Assembly (NCBI RefSeq): GCF_017581925.1 | Contig: NZ_JAGEVG010000006.1 | Span: 62,001 to 126,000 of the forward strand | Direction of reading: 5' to 3' | DNA length: 64,000 nucleotides | DNA from: Gelidibacter pelagius | GTDB taxonomy: Bacteria; Bacteroidota; Bacteroidia; Flavobacteriales; Flavobacteriaceae | In this document: positions 33,234-42,981 of the stretch, one piece after another | How the letters are laid out: each line of letters starts with the position of its first letter | Position numbering within the stretch: the first letter of the stretch is position 1 | Translations under genes and position numbers: made by a program | Notes under the pieces: model-generated | Databases searched by the model: none | Told to the model about the DNA's origin: nothing | The model's input: only the letters and a program-made list of their open reading frames with translations

Positions 33234-34148
33234 TTAATTTACTTGTATGTCCCATATCATGATCGTCCGATCGTCGCTTGCTGAAATCAAATACTTATTA
33301 TAAGTACTCCAAATTAATTTATTGACAGAAAATTGGTGACCGCCAAAGGTTTCTTTATTTATTATTTCCAATAGTTCAAAGGTTTCGGAATCCCATATTT
33401 TCAATGATTTATCACGACTTGATGTAGCAAATAGGCTAGCATCAGGGCTGTATGCAATATCATAGATTGCCCATTCATGAGCGGGAATTGATTTTATGAG
33501 TTCGTAACTTCCCACTTCCCAGATGTTCAAATGGCCATCTCTTCCGCCTGTCAAAAGGCGTTTTCCATCTGGACTGAAACGCGCGACATTTGTTGACAGT
33601 TGATGTCCAATAAAAAGTCTTTTCTCCAATAAGGTGTTTAAGTCAAGAATATGAATAGTACCATCTCCGGCAGTAATAGCTAATTCTGAACTCTTATAAT
33701 TAAAATCAAGATGACGTACTTTTTTATCACTTAGCATGACTAATTTGATTAAGTCTAAACTGTCCAATGAATAAACCGCCATACGGCCATCCCCGCCAAG
33801 GGTATAAATACAATTGGTTTCTATGGAATAGCGGATATTGAAAACCTGAGAGCTATGGTTTGTTAAAAGTTTTATTTCTTGATTGGTTTTTAAATCTACT
33901 AGATGAACAGTGCCATTTGAAGTTCCTGCCAGTAACCATTGTTTTTCTGGAATGTGACAAATAGAATATAAAGGTGCTAGAAAACGAGCGGCCACTTTAT
34001 CCAATTGAAATGTTTCTAAATTCCATTGTGCGATAACCTGATCTACACTTCCGGAAAAAATCAGATGGTCATCTGTACCTTTATCCAAAGCATATATCGC
34101 CGCTTTATGTCCTGTTAATTGTGCTATTTTATTTACCTCAATAGTCAT
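33234..34148 (-). CDS. WD40 repeat protein, seven-bladed propeller
   Basis: This 304-residue protein is made almost wholly of seven WD40 repeats, with clear blade ends such as GSVDQVIAQWNLET, GGRDGHLNIWEVGS, SSRDKSLKIWDSET and SASDDRTIMIWDIQ. Seven blades would close one propeller. There is no signal peptide, so it is a cytoplasmic scaffold or binding protein. Flavobacteriaceae encode a conserved stand-alone WD40 protein of this size, and the partner is not known to me. Confidence 0.85.
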   Translation of the reverse strand: MTIEVNKIAQLTGHKAAIYALDKGTDDHLIFSGSVDQVIAQWNLETFQLDKVAARFLAPLYSICHIPEKQWLLAGTSNGTVHLVDLKTNQEIKLLTNHSSQVFNIRYSIETNCIYTLGGDGRMAVYSLDSLDLIKLVMLSDKKVRHLDFNYKSSELAITAGDGTIHILDLNTLLEKRLFIGHQLSTNVARFSPDGKRLLTGGRDGHLNIWEVGSYELIKSIPAHEWAIYDIAYSPDASLFATSSRDKSLKIWDSETFELLEIINKETFGGHQFSVNKLIWSTYNKYLISASDDRTIMIWDIQVN

Positions 34149-34378
34149 GGATGTAAAAGTTCTTCTACTTGTTGTTGTCGCAATTATGATTAGTACTGGT
34201 GATGGATTAGTTGATCAATTACGCAAGATACGCAACTAATTTACTTCATAGAAATAGAATTAATATTCTTGGCTATATAGTTTTTTGTCGCGTAACTTAC
34301 TTCAATCGAACTTTAACGTGAACTATGTGAATGGTGGTATTTATCTTCCATATAAACTTGGTAAGTATGACCCACAAA

Positions 34379-34400
34379 AAAACCCTCAAGCAAGGGTTTT
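34379..34400 (-). terminator. Terminator after ferritin
   Basis: AAAACCCT (34379-34386) pairs with AGGGTTTT (34393-34400). On the minus strand a seven-T run follows. It lies 26 bases after the ferritin stop. Confidence 0.75.
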
Positions 34401-34425
34401 GTATATTGGAAAGTACATAGTTTTA

Positions 34426-34980
34426 TTATTCCGGTTTGTCCATAGAGGCATTTCTTGCCAATGGCGCTTCATCAGGTGCTTCAGCCAAAAACTTATCAAG
34501 ATTGAATAAGGATTCATCCGTGGCTTTTGGACCACCGGCAATTTTAAGTTTATCCAATAAGTCCATGACCATTTTTTCTTCTTCTATTTGTTCTTTTACG
34601 AACCATTGGGCAAAGTTGTAAGTTGCCCAATCGCGCTCCTCATGCGCCAAATTCACAATCTCATATATGGCAGTAGTGTTGTCAACTTCATGTTTAAAGG
34701 TTTTCTCAAAACAGTCCTGTAAGTTTTTCGGATCTGCAGGTGGTGCTTTGACTGCTGTTATTTTAACAGTGCCGCCGCGCTGCATGATGTACTGAATTAC
34801 CTTCATCATGTGGTCACGCTCTTCGGCCACATGTCTGAAAAAGAAATTTGCAATCCCACCATAGCCTTCAGAATCTGCCCAACAGCCATAGCTTAAAAAA
34901 ACCTGGGCTGCTTCAGCCTCCTTAGCGGCTTGCTTATTTAAAATGTCTTCTATTTTTTTTGATAATCTGTTGGTATCCAT
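34426..34980 (-). CDS. Ferritin (non-haem)
   Basis: This 184-residue protein is of the bacterial ferritin family. Helices A-B read KEAEAAQVFLSYGCWADSEGYGGIANFFFRHVAEERDHMMKVIQYIMQRGG with ferroxidase-type Glu and AEERDH (about 51-56). Helices C-D include EIVNLAHEERDWATYNFAQWFVKEQIEEEKMV. It stores iron as ferric mineral in 24-mers and limits peroxide damage. A C-terminal extension (PKATDESLFNLDKFLAEAPDEAP) is longer than in E. coli FtnA. It is divergent from the flavin-binding stress protein gene. Confidence 0.92.
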   Translation of the reverse strand: MDTNRLSKKIEDILNKQAAKEAEAAQVFLSYGCWADSEGYGGIANFFFRHVAEERDHMMKVIQYIMQRGGTVKITAVKAPPADPKNLQDCFEKTFKHEVDNTTAIYEIVNLAHEERDWATYNFAQWFVKEQIEEEKMVMDLLDKLKIAGGPKATDESLFNLDKFLAEAPDEAPLARNASMDKPE

Positions 34981-35138
34981 TGTTTTTATATTTTAATTAT
35001 CTATAAAATAAATCAATTTTAGAAAGATTAATTACCTCATTCGCTACAATTAAGTGTTGTATAGACTTATTGTAACTCGATGGGGAAATATTGTTTTTGG
35101 GATATGATTTTATTGGATAGAATTATCCGTCGTTTAAA

Positions 35139-35678
35139 TTGTTCACTAATTTTACAAATAAATTAAACAGAAAAATTATGAGCACACAGAATTTATATAA
35201 TAACGACGCTAAAAAGAAGATTATAGAGATGGCAGAAGACATTGACTTTACAATGATGGCCACAAATCTGAAGCAAACACCCCTACATATGATTCCGATG
35301 AGCACTAAAAAAGTTGACTCTCAAGGAAATATTTGGTTTTTGAGCAATAAGAATAGCACACACAATGAGAATTTGATGAACGACCCTAATCTTCATTTAA
35401 TTTATGTCGATAAAAATGATATGCAGTTCTTAAATGTTTATGGAACAGCTACCATCACCACAGATAGAAGGATGATTGATGAACTTTACGGTAAGTCTGA
35501 CGATACTTGGTTTGATGGAAAAGACGATCCAAACATCACCGCTATCTCTGTAAAACCGACCGAAGCCTTTTATTGGGATCCGAAAAACAACAAACTGGTT
35601 ACTTTGGTTAAAATGGGCGTTGGTGCCGTTACTGGAGATCAACCCGATACAATGGATTTCGGAAAATTAAAGCCGTAA
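35139..35678 (+). CDS. Pyridoxamine 5'-phosphate oxidase-like stress protein (general stress protein 26 type)
   Basis: The split beta-barrel protein has KKIIEMAEDIDFTMMATNLKQTPLHMIPMSTKKVDSQGNIWFLSNKNSTHNENL and NPNLHLIYVD-like strands, as in the PNPOx-like flavin-binding family. The open frame starts at 35139, but MSTQNLYNN at 35178 is the better start, because the first 13 residues are basic and unlike the family. It is cytoplasmic and may bind flavin or a deazaflavin. The partner reaction is unknown. It faces the ferritin gene across a 158-bp region. Confidence 0.82.
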   Translation: MFTNFTNKLNRKIMSTQNLYNNDAKKKIIEMAEDIDFTMMATNLKQTPLHMIPMSTKKVDSQGNIWFLSNKNSTHNENLMNDPNLHLIYVDKNDMQFLNVYGTATITTDRRMIDELYGKSDDTWFDGKDDPNITAISVKPTEAFYWDPKNNKLVTLVKMGVGAVTGDQPDTMDFGKLKP

Positions 35679-35759
35679 TTATTGTAGAATTTGAATTGAA
35701 ATCGGTTTTTATCCATTTCCATTCTACTTTATACATTTAACTTAGAAAGCACGTCACAT

Positions 35760-36782
35760 TTGAAACTCGTTAAATTCACAAAAAAAGGCATTTATTGCAT
35801 CCCTGGAAAATTCTATCTCGATCCGTGGTTGCCGGTAGATTTTGCCATCATTTCCCATGGTCATGCTGATCATGCTCGAAACGGAATGAAATACTATTTG
35901 TGCCAAACGGATTCTAAAGCCATTTTAAAGCATCGACTCGGAGCAGATATACAGATCGAATCCTTGAATTATAATGAGCCCAGAAGTGTAAATGGGGTGC
36001 AAGTCAGTTTTCATCCTGCTGGACATGTCATTGGATCTGCTCAAATACGATTGGAGTATAAAGGTTTTGTGGTGGTATTTACTGGCGATTATAAAGTGAA
36101 AAACGATCATCTGACCATCCCTTTTGAACCTATCAAATGTCATGAATTTATCACAGAAAGCACTTTTGGCCTTCCTATTTATAATTGGCTGCCTGAAGCC
36201 CAACTGCAGCAACAAATGCAAGATTGGGTATTGAAAAATCAATCGCATAATCGTACAAGCGTGTTTTTGGGATATTCTTTGGGAAAAGCGCAACGCATTA
36301 TGAAACTAATGGAAGGTGTTGATAAAATGTACGTTCATTCGGCTATCCACAATCTTAATAAGGCTATTGAAGGTTCAGGCATCCCGCTTCCGCAGACTGA
36401 ATTGCTCAACTACGACTTTAAAAAAGAAGATCTTCAAAATAAGATTGTCATTATGCCTCCTGGTTTGTTGGGATCAAAATTATTGAAGAAGATTCCAAAT
36501 GCTGCCACCGCTATTTGCTCAGGGTGGATGCAAATTAGGGGAAATAGGCGCTGGCAAGCTGTAGATGCCGGATTTGCAGTAAGTGATCATGCCGATTGGA
36601 ACGGATTATTGTCTGCCGTAAAAGCCAGCGAAGCAGAAAAAGTCTATGTAACCCACGGCAGTCAAGCGTCTTTTTCAAAATATTTGAATGAAATTGGTAT
36701 TCCATCAGCAGAAGTAAAAACAGAATATGGTACTGAAGAAGATGATAAGGAGGTAGTAACCGAAAAAAAGGAAGCCTTATGA
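35760..36782 (+). CDS. Ligase-associated DNA exonuclease (metallo-beta-lactamase/beta-CASP fold)
   Basis: This 340-residue protein has the metal-binding motif SHGHADHARNG (about 31-41), then GHVIGSAQIRL, FTGDYK and a C-terminal VSDHADWNGLL, as in beta-CASP nucleases such as SNM1 relatives. In bacteria this gene travels with an ATP-dependent DNA ligase, an Lhr-like helicase and PdeM, and takes part in DNA repair. The start is TTG at 35760. The stop overlaps the ligase ATG by 4 bp (ATGA). It is the first gene of the cassette. Confidence 0.93.
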   Translation: MKLVKFTKKGIYCIPGKFYLDPWLPVDFAIISHGHADHARNGMKYYLCQTDSKAILKHRLGADIQIESLNYNEPRSVNGVQVSFHPAGHVIGSAQIRLEYKGFVVVFTGDYKVKNDHLTIPFEPIKCHEFITESTFGLPIYNWLPEAQLQQQMQDWVLKNQSHNRTSVFLGYSLGKAQRIMKLMEGVDKMYVHSAIHNLNKAIEGSGIPLPQTELLNYDFKKEDLQNKIVIMPPGLLGSKLLKKIPNAATAICSGWMQIRGNRRWQAVDAGFAVSDHADWNGLLSAVKASEAEKVYVTHGSQASFSKYLNEIGIPSAEVKTEYGTEEDDKEVVTEKKEAL

Positions 36783-38371
36783 AACATTTTTCCGAACTCA
36801 TCAGCGCTATAGAAATCACCAATAAAACCAATTCAAAGATTGATGCCTTGGTGGACTATCTAAAAGCTGCTCCAGAAAAGGACAAGCTTTGGATCATTAC
36901 CTTATTCACAGGCAAACGTCCTTCAAGGCCTGTGAAAACAACGCTGATGCGTCAATGGTGCATGGAAATCACCGGCTATCCCGAATGGTTGTTTTTGGAA
37001 AGTTATAGCAGTGTGGGCGACTTGGGTGAAACCATCGCTTTAATGCTTCCAGATCCGACACATATAATTGAAAAACCATTAAGTGTTTGGATGGAAGAAT
37101 TGATTGCCTTACGACCAAAATCTGACTCCGATAAAAAGGCGTATGTGCTCAATGCTTGGTCAGGAATGGAAATGCAAGAACGTCTAATTTTCAATAAATT
37201 AATTGGTGGAAGCTTTCGAATCGGCGTTTCTAAAAAAACCTTGGTCAATGCCTTATCTAAGTATTCTGGAATTGATGCCAATCAGCTGATGCATAGTATT
37301 ATTGGCAATTGGGATATCAACAGTATCAGTTTTGAAGATTTGATCCAGGGTGAGCATATCAACTATGACAATTCGAAACCCTATCCGTTTTGTTTGGCCT
37401 ATGCTTTGGAAAAGGAACTGCCAGAATTGGGTAATCCTGAAGAGTGGCAAGTGGAATATAAATGGGACGGCATTAGAGGTCAAATAGTTAAACGCAATGG
37501 CGAGATTTTTATCTGGTCACGAGGTGAAGAACTGGTAACAAGTCAATTTCCCGAATTGGTGAGCGCTATGGAGACCTTTGAGGAAGACTTTGTTATCGAC
37601 GGCGAAATATTGGCACTTAAAGATAATGCTGTTCTGTTGTTCAATGATTTACAAAAGCGGCTAAATCGGAAAAACGTCAGCAAAAAAATGTTGGAAGAAA
37701 TACCGGTTGGGTTTTATGTTTACGATGTTTTAGAATGGAATGGCCAAGACATGCGTACACAACCAATGACTTATCGGCGGGAAATTTTAGAGACTTTATT
37801 AGCCTCTCAAATCTTACCAAATCATATTTTAATTTCTGAAATCATTACATTTAATAATTGGAGTGAATTGGATGCTATTAGAAATCAGGCACGTGAATTC
37901 AACAGTGAAGGTTTAATGTTAAAGCAGAAAAGCTCACCTTATCACACTGGTCGTAAAAAGGGCGATTGGTGGAAATGGAAAGTCGATCCCTTAACAATTG
38001 ATGCCGTGATGATTTATGCCCAAAAGGGTAGTGGAAGACGCAGTTCAAAATATACAGATTATACTTTTGCAGTTAAAAAAGACGATGGTTTAGTAACCGT
38101 GGCCAAAGCCTATTCGGGATTGACCGACGTTGAAATCACTGAGATTTCAAGATTCGTCAATAAAAATGCCATCGAAAAATTTGGTCCTGTTCGTACCGTA
38201 AAACCTGAATTGGTTTTTGAAATCGCCTTTGAGGGTATTGCACTTAGCAATCGTCATAAATCGGGGGTAGCTCTAAGATTTCCACGGATTTTAAGATGGC
38301 GACGTGATAAAACCGTTGATCAAATTGATACCATTGAACAAGTTAAACAACTAATCACAAATCCAACTTGA
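36779..38371 (+). CDS. ATP-dependent DNA ligase
   Basis: This 530-residue ligase seals DNA nicks using ATP. The adenylated Lys is Lys228 in VEYKWDGIRGQ (motif I). Other motifs are SRGEELVTSQFPEL, DFVIDGEI (motif III-like) and SEGLMLKQKSSPYHTGRKKGDWWKWKVDP (motifs IV-V). The N-terminal DNA-binding domain spans about 1-200. It lies in the four-gene cassette, overlapping the exonuclease gene upstream and the helicase gene downstream by 4 bp each. It is not the NAD-dependent replicative LigA. Confidence 0.95.
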   Translation: MKHFSELISAIEITNKTNSKIDALVDYLKAAPEKDKLWIITLFTGKRPSRPVKTTLMRQWCMEITGYPEWLFLESYSSVGDLGETIALMLPDPTHIIEKPLSVWMEELIALRPKSDSDKKAYVLNAWSGMEMQERLIFNKLIGGSFRIGVSKKTLVNALSKYSGIDANQLMHSIIGNWDINSISFEDLIQGEHINYDNSKPYPFCLAYALEKELPELGNPEEWQVEYKWDGIRGQIVKRNGEIFIWSRGEELVTSQFPELVSAMETFEEDFVIDGEILALKDNAVLLFNDLQKRLNRKNVSKKMLEEIPVGFYVYDVLEWNGQDMRTQPMTYRREILETLLASQILPNHILISEIITFNNWSELDAIRNQAREFNSEGLMLKQKSSPYHTGRKKGDWWKWKVDPLTIDAVMIYAQKGSGRRSSKYTDYTFAVKKDDGLVTVAKAYSGLTDVEITEISRFVNKNAIEKFGPVRTVKPELVFEIAFEGIALSNRHKSGVALRFPRILRWRRDKTVDQIDTIEQVKQLITNPT

Positions 38372-40821
38372 AAAACGTTCAGGACTCACAGGGCTATCAG
38401 ATAGTTTCCGATTGGATGGAGAAGAAAGGGCAAAACCCGTTCGATTTCCAATTGCAAACCTGGAATCAATATCATAACGGTTACAGCGGAATGGTGGTTG
38501 CACCTACAGGATTTGGAAAGACCTTTTCTGTGTTTTTAGCTGTCGTTATTGATTATCTCAACCAACCGGAAGCCTATAAAAAAGGCATGAAATTGCTTTG
38601 GATAAGTCCGCTACGATCGCTTGCCAAAGATTTGGCAAAAGCGATGACCATTGCTGTGGAAGAAATTGGTTTGGATTGGCAAGTGGAGGTCAGAAATGGC
38701 GATACACCACAAAAAGACCGTCGCCGACAGGAGCGTTTAATGCCCGATGTGTTGTTGACCACGCCAGAAACACTACATATATTATTTTCACAAAAAAATA
38801 ATTCCCGATTTTTTAAAAACTTGCATTGTGTTGCAGTAGATGAGTGGCATGAATTGTTGGGATCCAAACGTGGGGTACTGACCGAGTTGGCAATATCCAG
38901 ATTGTTGAGCCTTTCAAAATCCATGAAAATTTTTGGAATAACAGCCACCATTGGTAATTTGGATGAAGCCCAAAAGGTATTGATTCCGTATAAAAACATC
39001 AAGACCAAACGTATTGTTGCCAAAGAGAAAAAGAAGATCGACATCATTACCGTGCTCCCTGATGAGATTGAGGTCTTGCCGTGGGCTGGACATATGGGCG
39101 TAAAGATGACTTCTAAAATCATTCCGATTATTTACGAAAACAACACCACACTGATTTTTACCAATACCAGGAACCAATCGGAAATTTGGTATCAGCAGAT
39201 TCTTAAGATAGAACCAGATTTGGCGGGACAAATTGCCATTCATCACGGATCTATTGATGCACAATTGCGCAATTGGATTGAAAACGCCATTTCGGACGGC
39301 CATCTCAAGGCTGTGGTGTGCACATCTTCGTTAGATTTAGGCGTGGATTTCAAACCTGTGGATTGCGTTATTCAAATTGGATCTCCAAAAGGTATTGCGC
39401 GGTTTATGCAACGGGCAGGACGTAGTGGCCATTCACCATATGAAACCTCTAAGATTTATTTTGTGCCAACGCACTCTTTGGAATTGATTGAAGCCGCCGC
39501 ATTAAAACAAGCCGTAAAAGATAAACGTATTGAAGCTCGAGAACCTATGGTTTTGACTTTTGATGTGCTCATTCAGTATATGGTTTCTCTGGCAGTAGGT
39601 GAAGGTTTTAATGAGAAAAACCTTTTTGAAGCCGTTCAGAAAGTGCATGCGTTCCATTATATGACTGAAGACGATTGGAGTTGGGCATTGCATTTTATTA
39701 CCGAAGGAGGGAACACCTTGAAATCATACGAAGAATACCACAAAGTTATTTTAGCTACGGATGGCTTATACAAAGTGAAAAGCAGAAGGATTGCTATGTT
39801 GCATCGCATGAATATTGGTGCCATTGTAAGTGATGCCATGTTAAAAGTGAAGTTTTTCTCCGGTGGATATATCGGTATGGTAGAAGAATATTTCATTTCA
39901 AAATTAAAACCGAATGATCACTTTATTTTGGCGGGCAGGGTATTGGAGATAGTGACCATCAAGGATATGACAGTGTTGGTGAAGCGGAGCAAGCGAAAGT
40001 CGGCCATTACCCCAAGTTGGATGGGAGGCCGTTTGCCTTTATCCTCTTATTTAAGCCATTATTTGCGTGAGAAACTGGCGGAGTCGCTTCATCCAAAAAC
40101 CGCCGAAAAAGAACTTAAGTTTCTGCATCCGTTGATTTCCCAACAGGAAAAGAATTCTCATATTCCAGGTAAAGACGAGTTTTTGATCGAAATGATTGAA
40201 ACCAAAGATGGCCATCATGTCTTTATGTATCCATTTGAAGGGCGACTGATTCACGAAGTTATGGCCGCGTTGATCGCCTATCGTCTGAGCTTGATAAAAC
40301 CATTGACTTTTACTATTGCCATGAACGATTATGGTTTCGAACTGTTGAGTGATCAGGCCATCCCAATTGATGAAGAGACGATCACGGATATCTTATCTAA
40401 AGAAAATTTAATGGAAGATGTGATCGGAAGCATCAATGCGTCAGAAATGGCCTCTCGTAAATTCAGGGATATTGCCGTTATTTCAGGTTTGGTGGTGCAA
40501 AGTCAACCCGGGACGCGAAAGAATAATAAAAGTTTACAATCCTCTTCTGGTTTAATTTTCAGAGTTTTGGAAGATTACGAGCCTCAGAATTTATTATTGC
40601 GACAAGCCTACACCGAGGTTTTTAATGAACAATTGGAAGAAGTGCGATTGAAAGATGCCTTTGAACGTATTTCTAAAAGCAAACTAATCCTTAAATTTGC
40701 AAAATCTTTCACACCATTAAGCTTTCCTATAAAAGTGGATAGCTTACGACAATCCTTGACCAGCGAAGATTTAGATGCGCGGATTAAACGGATAAGAGAC
40801 GAGGTGCTGAAGCAAACGTAG
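38368..40821 (+). CDS. Ligase-associated DEXH-box DNA helicase (Lhr-like)
   Basis: This 817-residue helicase has Walker A APTGFGKTFSVFLAVV (about 46-61), the DEWH box (VAVDEWHELLGSKRG, about 155), motif III GITATIGNL, and the Lhr-like motif VI region QRAGRSGHSPYETSKIYFVPTHSLELIEAAALK. An additional C-terminal Lhr-type extension fills about 450-817. It would unwind DNA or DNA-RNA during repair. The start is TTG at 38368, overlapping the ligase stop (TTGA). Confidence 0.93.
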   Translation: MKNVQDSQGYQIVSDWMEKKGQNPFDFQLQTWNQYHNGYSGMVVAPTGFGKTFSVFLAVVIDYLNQPEAYKKGMKLLWISPLRSLAKDLAKAMTIAVEEIGLDWQVEVRNGDTPQKDRRRQERLMPDVLLTTPETLHILFSQKNNSRFFKNLHCVAVDEWHELLGSKRGVLTELAISRLLSLSKSMKIFGITATIGNLDEAQKVLIPYKNIKTKRIVAKEKKKIDIITVLPDEIEVLPWAGHMGVKMTSKIIPIIYENNTTLIFTNTRNQSEIWYQQILKIEPDLAGQIAIHHGSIDAQLRNWIENAISDGHLKAVVCTSSLDLGVDFKPVDCVIQIGSPKGIARFMQRAGRSGHSPYETSKIYFVPTHSLELIEAAALKQAVKDKRIEAREPMVLTFDVLIQYMVSLAVGEGFNEKNLFEAVQKVHAFHYMTEDDWSWALHFITEGGNTLKSYEEYHKVILATDGLYKVKSRRIAMLHRMNIGAIVSDAMLKVKFFSGGYIGMVEEYFISKLKPNDHFILAGRVLEIVTIKDMTVLVKRSKRKSAITPSWMGGRLPLSSYLSHYLREKLAESLHPKTAEKELKFLHPLISQQEKNSHIPGKDEFLIEMIETKDGHHVFMYPFEGRLIHEVMAALIAYRLSLIKPLTFTIAMNDYGFELLSDQAIPIDEETITDILSKENLMEDVIGSINASEMASRKFRDIAVISGLVVQSQPGTRKNNKSLQSSSGLIFRVLEDYEPQNLLLRQAYTEVFNEQLEEVRLKDAFERISKSKLILKFAKSFTPLSFPIKVDSLRQSLTSEDLDARIKRIRDEVLKQT

Positions 40822-40823
40822 CT

Positions 40824-41474
40824 ATGAGTATTATTACCAAAGACATTTCAATTCAAAATGAAGTTTTAACGCTGACCAACCAACGTGCCCTTTTTTGGGG
40901 ATTGCAGAAAACTTTGGTTATATCTGATTTACATATAGGAAAAACCGCCCATTTCAGAAAAGCTGGTATTCCTATTCCGTCGGCCATATTGGACAATGAT
41001 TTGAAAAAATTACAAGGTTTAATAAACTATTTTCAGCCAGAGATAGTCCTTGTGGTTGGCGATCTTTTTCATGCTGAACAAAATACCGACAGTGATCAGT
41101 TTCGAGATTTTATTGAAGCCAATCAAAATATCAATTTTGAACTCATTAAAGGCAATCACGATCGGTTAAAAAATAGCTTTTACGAATCCCTGGGGATTTC
41201 CGTTTACAAAACTCATAAAGATGTGGCCGCTTTCCGATTTGTCCATGATGAACAGCATTGTGGAAAGGATATTTTTTGTATTTCCGGACATACGCATCCT
41301 GGAGTGCTAATAAGAGGTAGAGGGAAGGTATCGATTAAACTTCCCTGTTATGAGCTTTCTGAGCACCGCTTAATCCTTCCTGCGTTCAGTGAGTTTACAG
41401 GATTAAACACCAAACGAACGGTTGCTTCTGCCATATGTTATGGTTTTACTGAAAAATCAGTATTTGAGATATGA
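40824..41474 (+). CDS. pdeM: Ligase-associated DNA damage response endonuclease PdeM
   Basis: This 216-residue protein is of the calcineurin-like phosphoesterase fold. Metal-binding motifs are in order: ISDLHIGKTAHFRKAG, VVGDLFH, LIKGNHDR and ISGHTHPGV. It is the fourth gene of the ligase-exonuclease-helicase cassette, starting 2 bp after the helicase stop. Its product is a small nuclease in the same repair system. A weak hairpin (41451-41459 with 41472-41480) overlaps the stop. Confidence 0.92.
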   Translation: MSIITKDISIQNEVLTLTNQRALFWGLQKTLVISDLHIGKTAHFRKAGIPIPSAILDNDLKKLQGLINYFQPEIVLVVGDLFHAEQNTDSDQFRDFIEANQNINFELIKGNHDRLKNSFYESLGISVYKTHKDVAAFRFVHDEQHCGKDIFCISGHTHPGVLIRGRGKVSIKLPCYELSEHRLILPAFSEFTGLNTKRTVASAICYGFTEKSVFEI

Positions 41475-41540
41475 TTTTTCGTTAATGCGCACTTCGCAAA
41501 TTTCATTTCGCATTATATTTATAAATTAAAATCTAAGAGA

Positions 41541-41678
41541 ATGAAAAATATATTAAGAGCTCTTGCCGCTGGGTGGGGGGCAAAGAAATTAGGTGGTGGT
41601 AAGTGTGGCTGTATTGGCACAATTATCCTTTTTATTATTATATATGTCCTACTTGGCCCAGTCTTTAATATGATTTAA
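41541..41678 (+). CDS. Small membrane protein, 45 residues
   Basis: An ATG at 41541 opens a 45-residue frame to TAA at 41678. The protein starts MKNILRALAAGWGAKKLGGG, then KCGCIG and a hydrophobic segment (about 26-40, TIILFIIIYVLLG), ending VFNMI. A positive amphipathic N-terminus, a CxC pair and one membrane segment make it a plausible real small protein. It lies 66 bp after pdeM on the same strand. I know no family name. It is shorter than most gene callers report. Confidence 0.6.
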   Translation: MKNILRALAAGWGAKKLGGGKCGCIGTIILFIIIYVLLGPVFNMI

Positions 41679-41765
41679 GTCAACGAAATTTGACAATTTG
41701 TTGATAGAATGCTGATCAACAAAATATGGCAATCATCTTTAAAACAACTTTTAGGATTGAGGTCA

Positions 41766-42950
41766 TTAAGTGGCCTTGGTGCAGACTAATACCATCTTCT
41801 CATTGTTCATATCCGTAGTAAAGAAAAGATAATAAGCTCCGCCATCCTTTATTTTAAACAACTTCCGAATATTTTGAACCGTGTCAGGAAAATTTCGAGT
41901 AGTGATATTAGCTTTTTCTATAGAAAGCTTTTTGATTTTCTTTTTGTTATAAGGGATCGATTTTAATATTTTAAATGCCCTTCCGGGGAATTCAATCAAC
42001 GTATCACTCGTATATAAGTGCGAATGTTTATGGAGTTTCTTTACCCCAAAAGTTTCTGATACTGAGCTAAAGCCACCCGATTTCATAATCGTCGAATTTG
42101 GTTCATAGAGATAGGTGAGTGGCTCGCTATACGTGCTCTCAACCTGAGCTTCGTCTTCCATAAAAAACTCAAAGTGCTCGGTACCGCTATTCTTAAGGTT
42201 AACGGTCTTGATTTTTACCTTCCCGGAAAATCCATGTTCTAAAACCCATAATAATTCCTTCACTTCATTATTTACTGCTACAATATGCATTGTTTTGACA
42301 TTTTCCAATTCGTTCAACCCTATCGTGATATCCAACAATGGCGAGGTTTTGATCATGATGTTTTTTGACCGTGACCATAAAATATCCAAATGCTCTGGAA
42401 TGTTGGGCAAGCAATCTTTTAAGAAGAACACCTTGCCCTTGCTATCATGACGCCTGGAGGGATCGACGTAAATCCAATCATAATCTGTTGGTAAGTTTTC
42501 AAGATAGGATAAGCCATCTTCAGCAATGGTAATGATATTACTGACTTTAAGTGTCTCAAAATTGCGCTTAACAATACCACTGAGATCAGCATCAAGCTCG
42601 CAATGAGTGACCTGCTGGAATAATTTTGCGAAATAATATGCATCTACTCCAAAACCACCCGTAAGATCAATGAGTGTCTTACCCGAAATTAAACGCGATT
42701 TATATTCGGCGGTCATTTCAGAAGAGGTCTGTTCAATATTGAGTTTATTTGGATAGTAAATATTGGGTTGTTGAAACCATGTTGGCAATTTCTTTTCACA
42801 TTTCTGTTTCGCCTCAATCTGTTCAACAACTTCTGCAGTCGTAACTCCGGCAAAAGAAATCCCTTTTAAAATCAGAACCGTGGGATCCGTTTTAAGATTA
42901 TGGTTGATATAATCTTGTACGTCAGGATGTAGAATGGCGGAATTCATCAC
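41766..42950 (-). CDS. SAM-dependent methyltransferase with THUMP-like domain
   Basis: This 394-residue protein has a Rossmann methyltransferase core: KTLIDLTGGFGVDAYYFAKLF (motif I, about 93-113), VTHCELDADLSGIVKRN, and YDWIYVDPSRRHDSKGKVFFLKDCLPNI (motif IV-like, about 155-182). Its C-terminal half is the THUMP-like part, with AFKILKSIPYNKKKIKKLSIEKANITTRNFP. Bacteroidetes carry this as a conserved single-copy gene, probably acting on RNA, with the site unknown. It lies 31 bp after the AI-2E transporter gene on the same strand. Confidence 0.85.
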   Translation of the reverse strand: MMNSAILHPDVQDYINHNLKTDPTVLILKGISFAGVTTAEVVEQIEAKQKCEKKLPTWFQQPNIYYPNKLNIEQTSSEMTAEYKSRLISGKTLIDLTGGFGVDAYYFAKLFQQVTHCELDADLSGIVKRNFETLKVSNIITIAEDGLSYLENLPTDYDWIYVDPSRRHDSKGKVFFLKDCLPNIPEHLDILWSRSKNIMIKTSPLLDITIGLNELENVKTMHIVAVNNEVKELLWVLEHGFSGKVKIKTVNLKNSGTEHFEFFMEDEAQVESTYSEPLTYLYEPNSTIMKSGGFSSVSETFGVKKLHKHSHLYTSDTLIEFPGRAFKILKSIPYNKKKIKKLSIEKANITTRNFPDTVQNIRKLFKIKDGGAYYLFFTTDMNNEKMVLVCTKAT

Positions 42951-42981
42951 ATGAAATTTAGTGCAATATTAACCATTACAC

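Noticed and set aside
38574-39122. 182-codon minus-strand frame inside the helicase gene
   Set aside because: Antisense shadow of a strongly conserved helicase domain.
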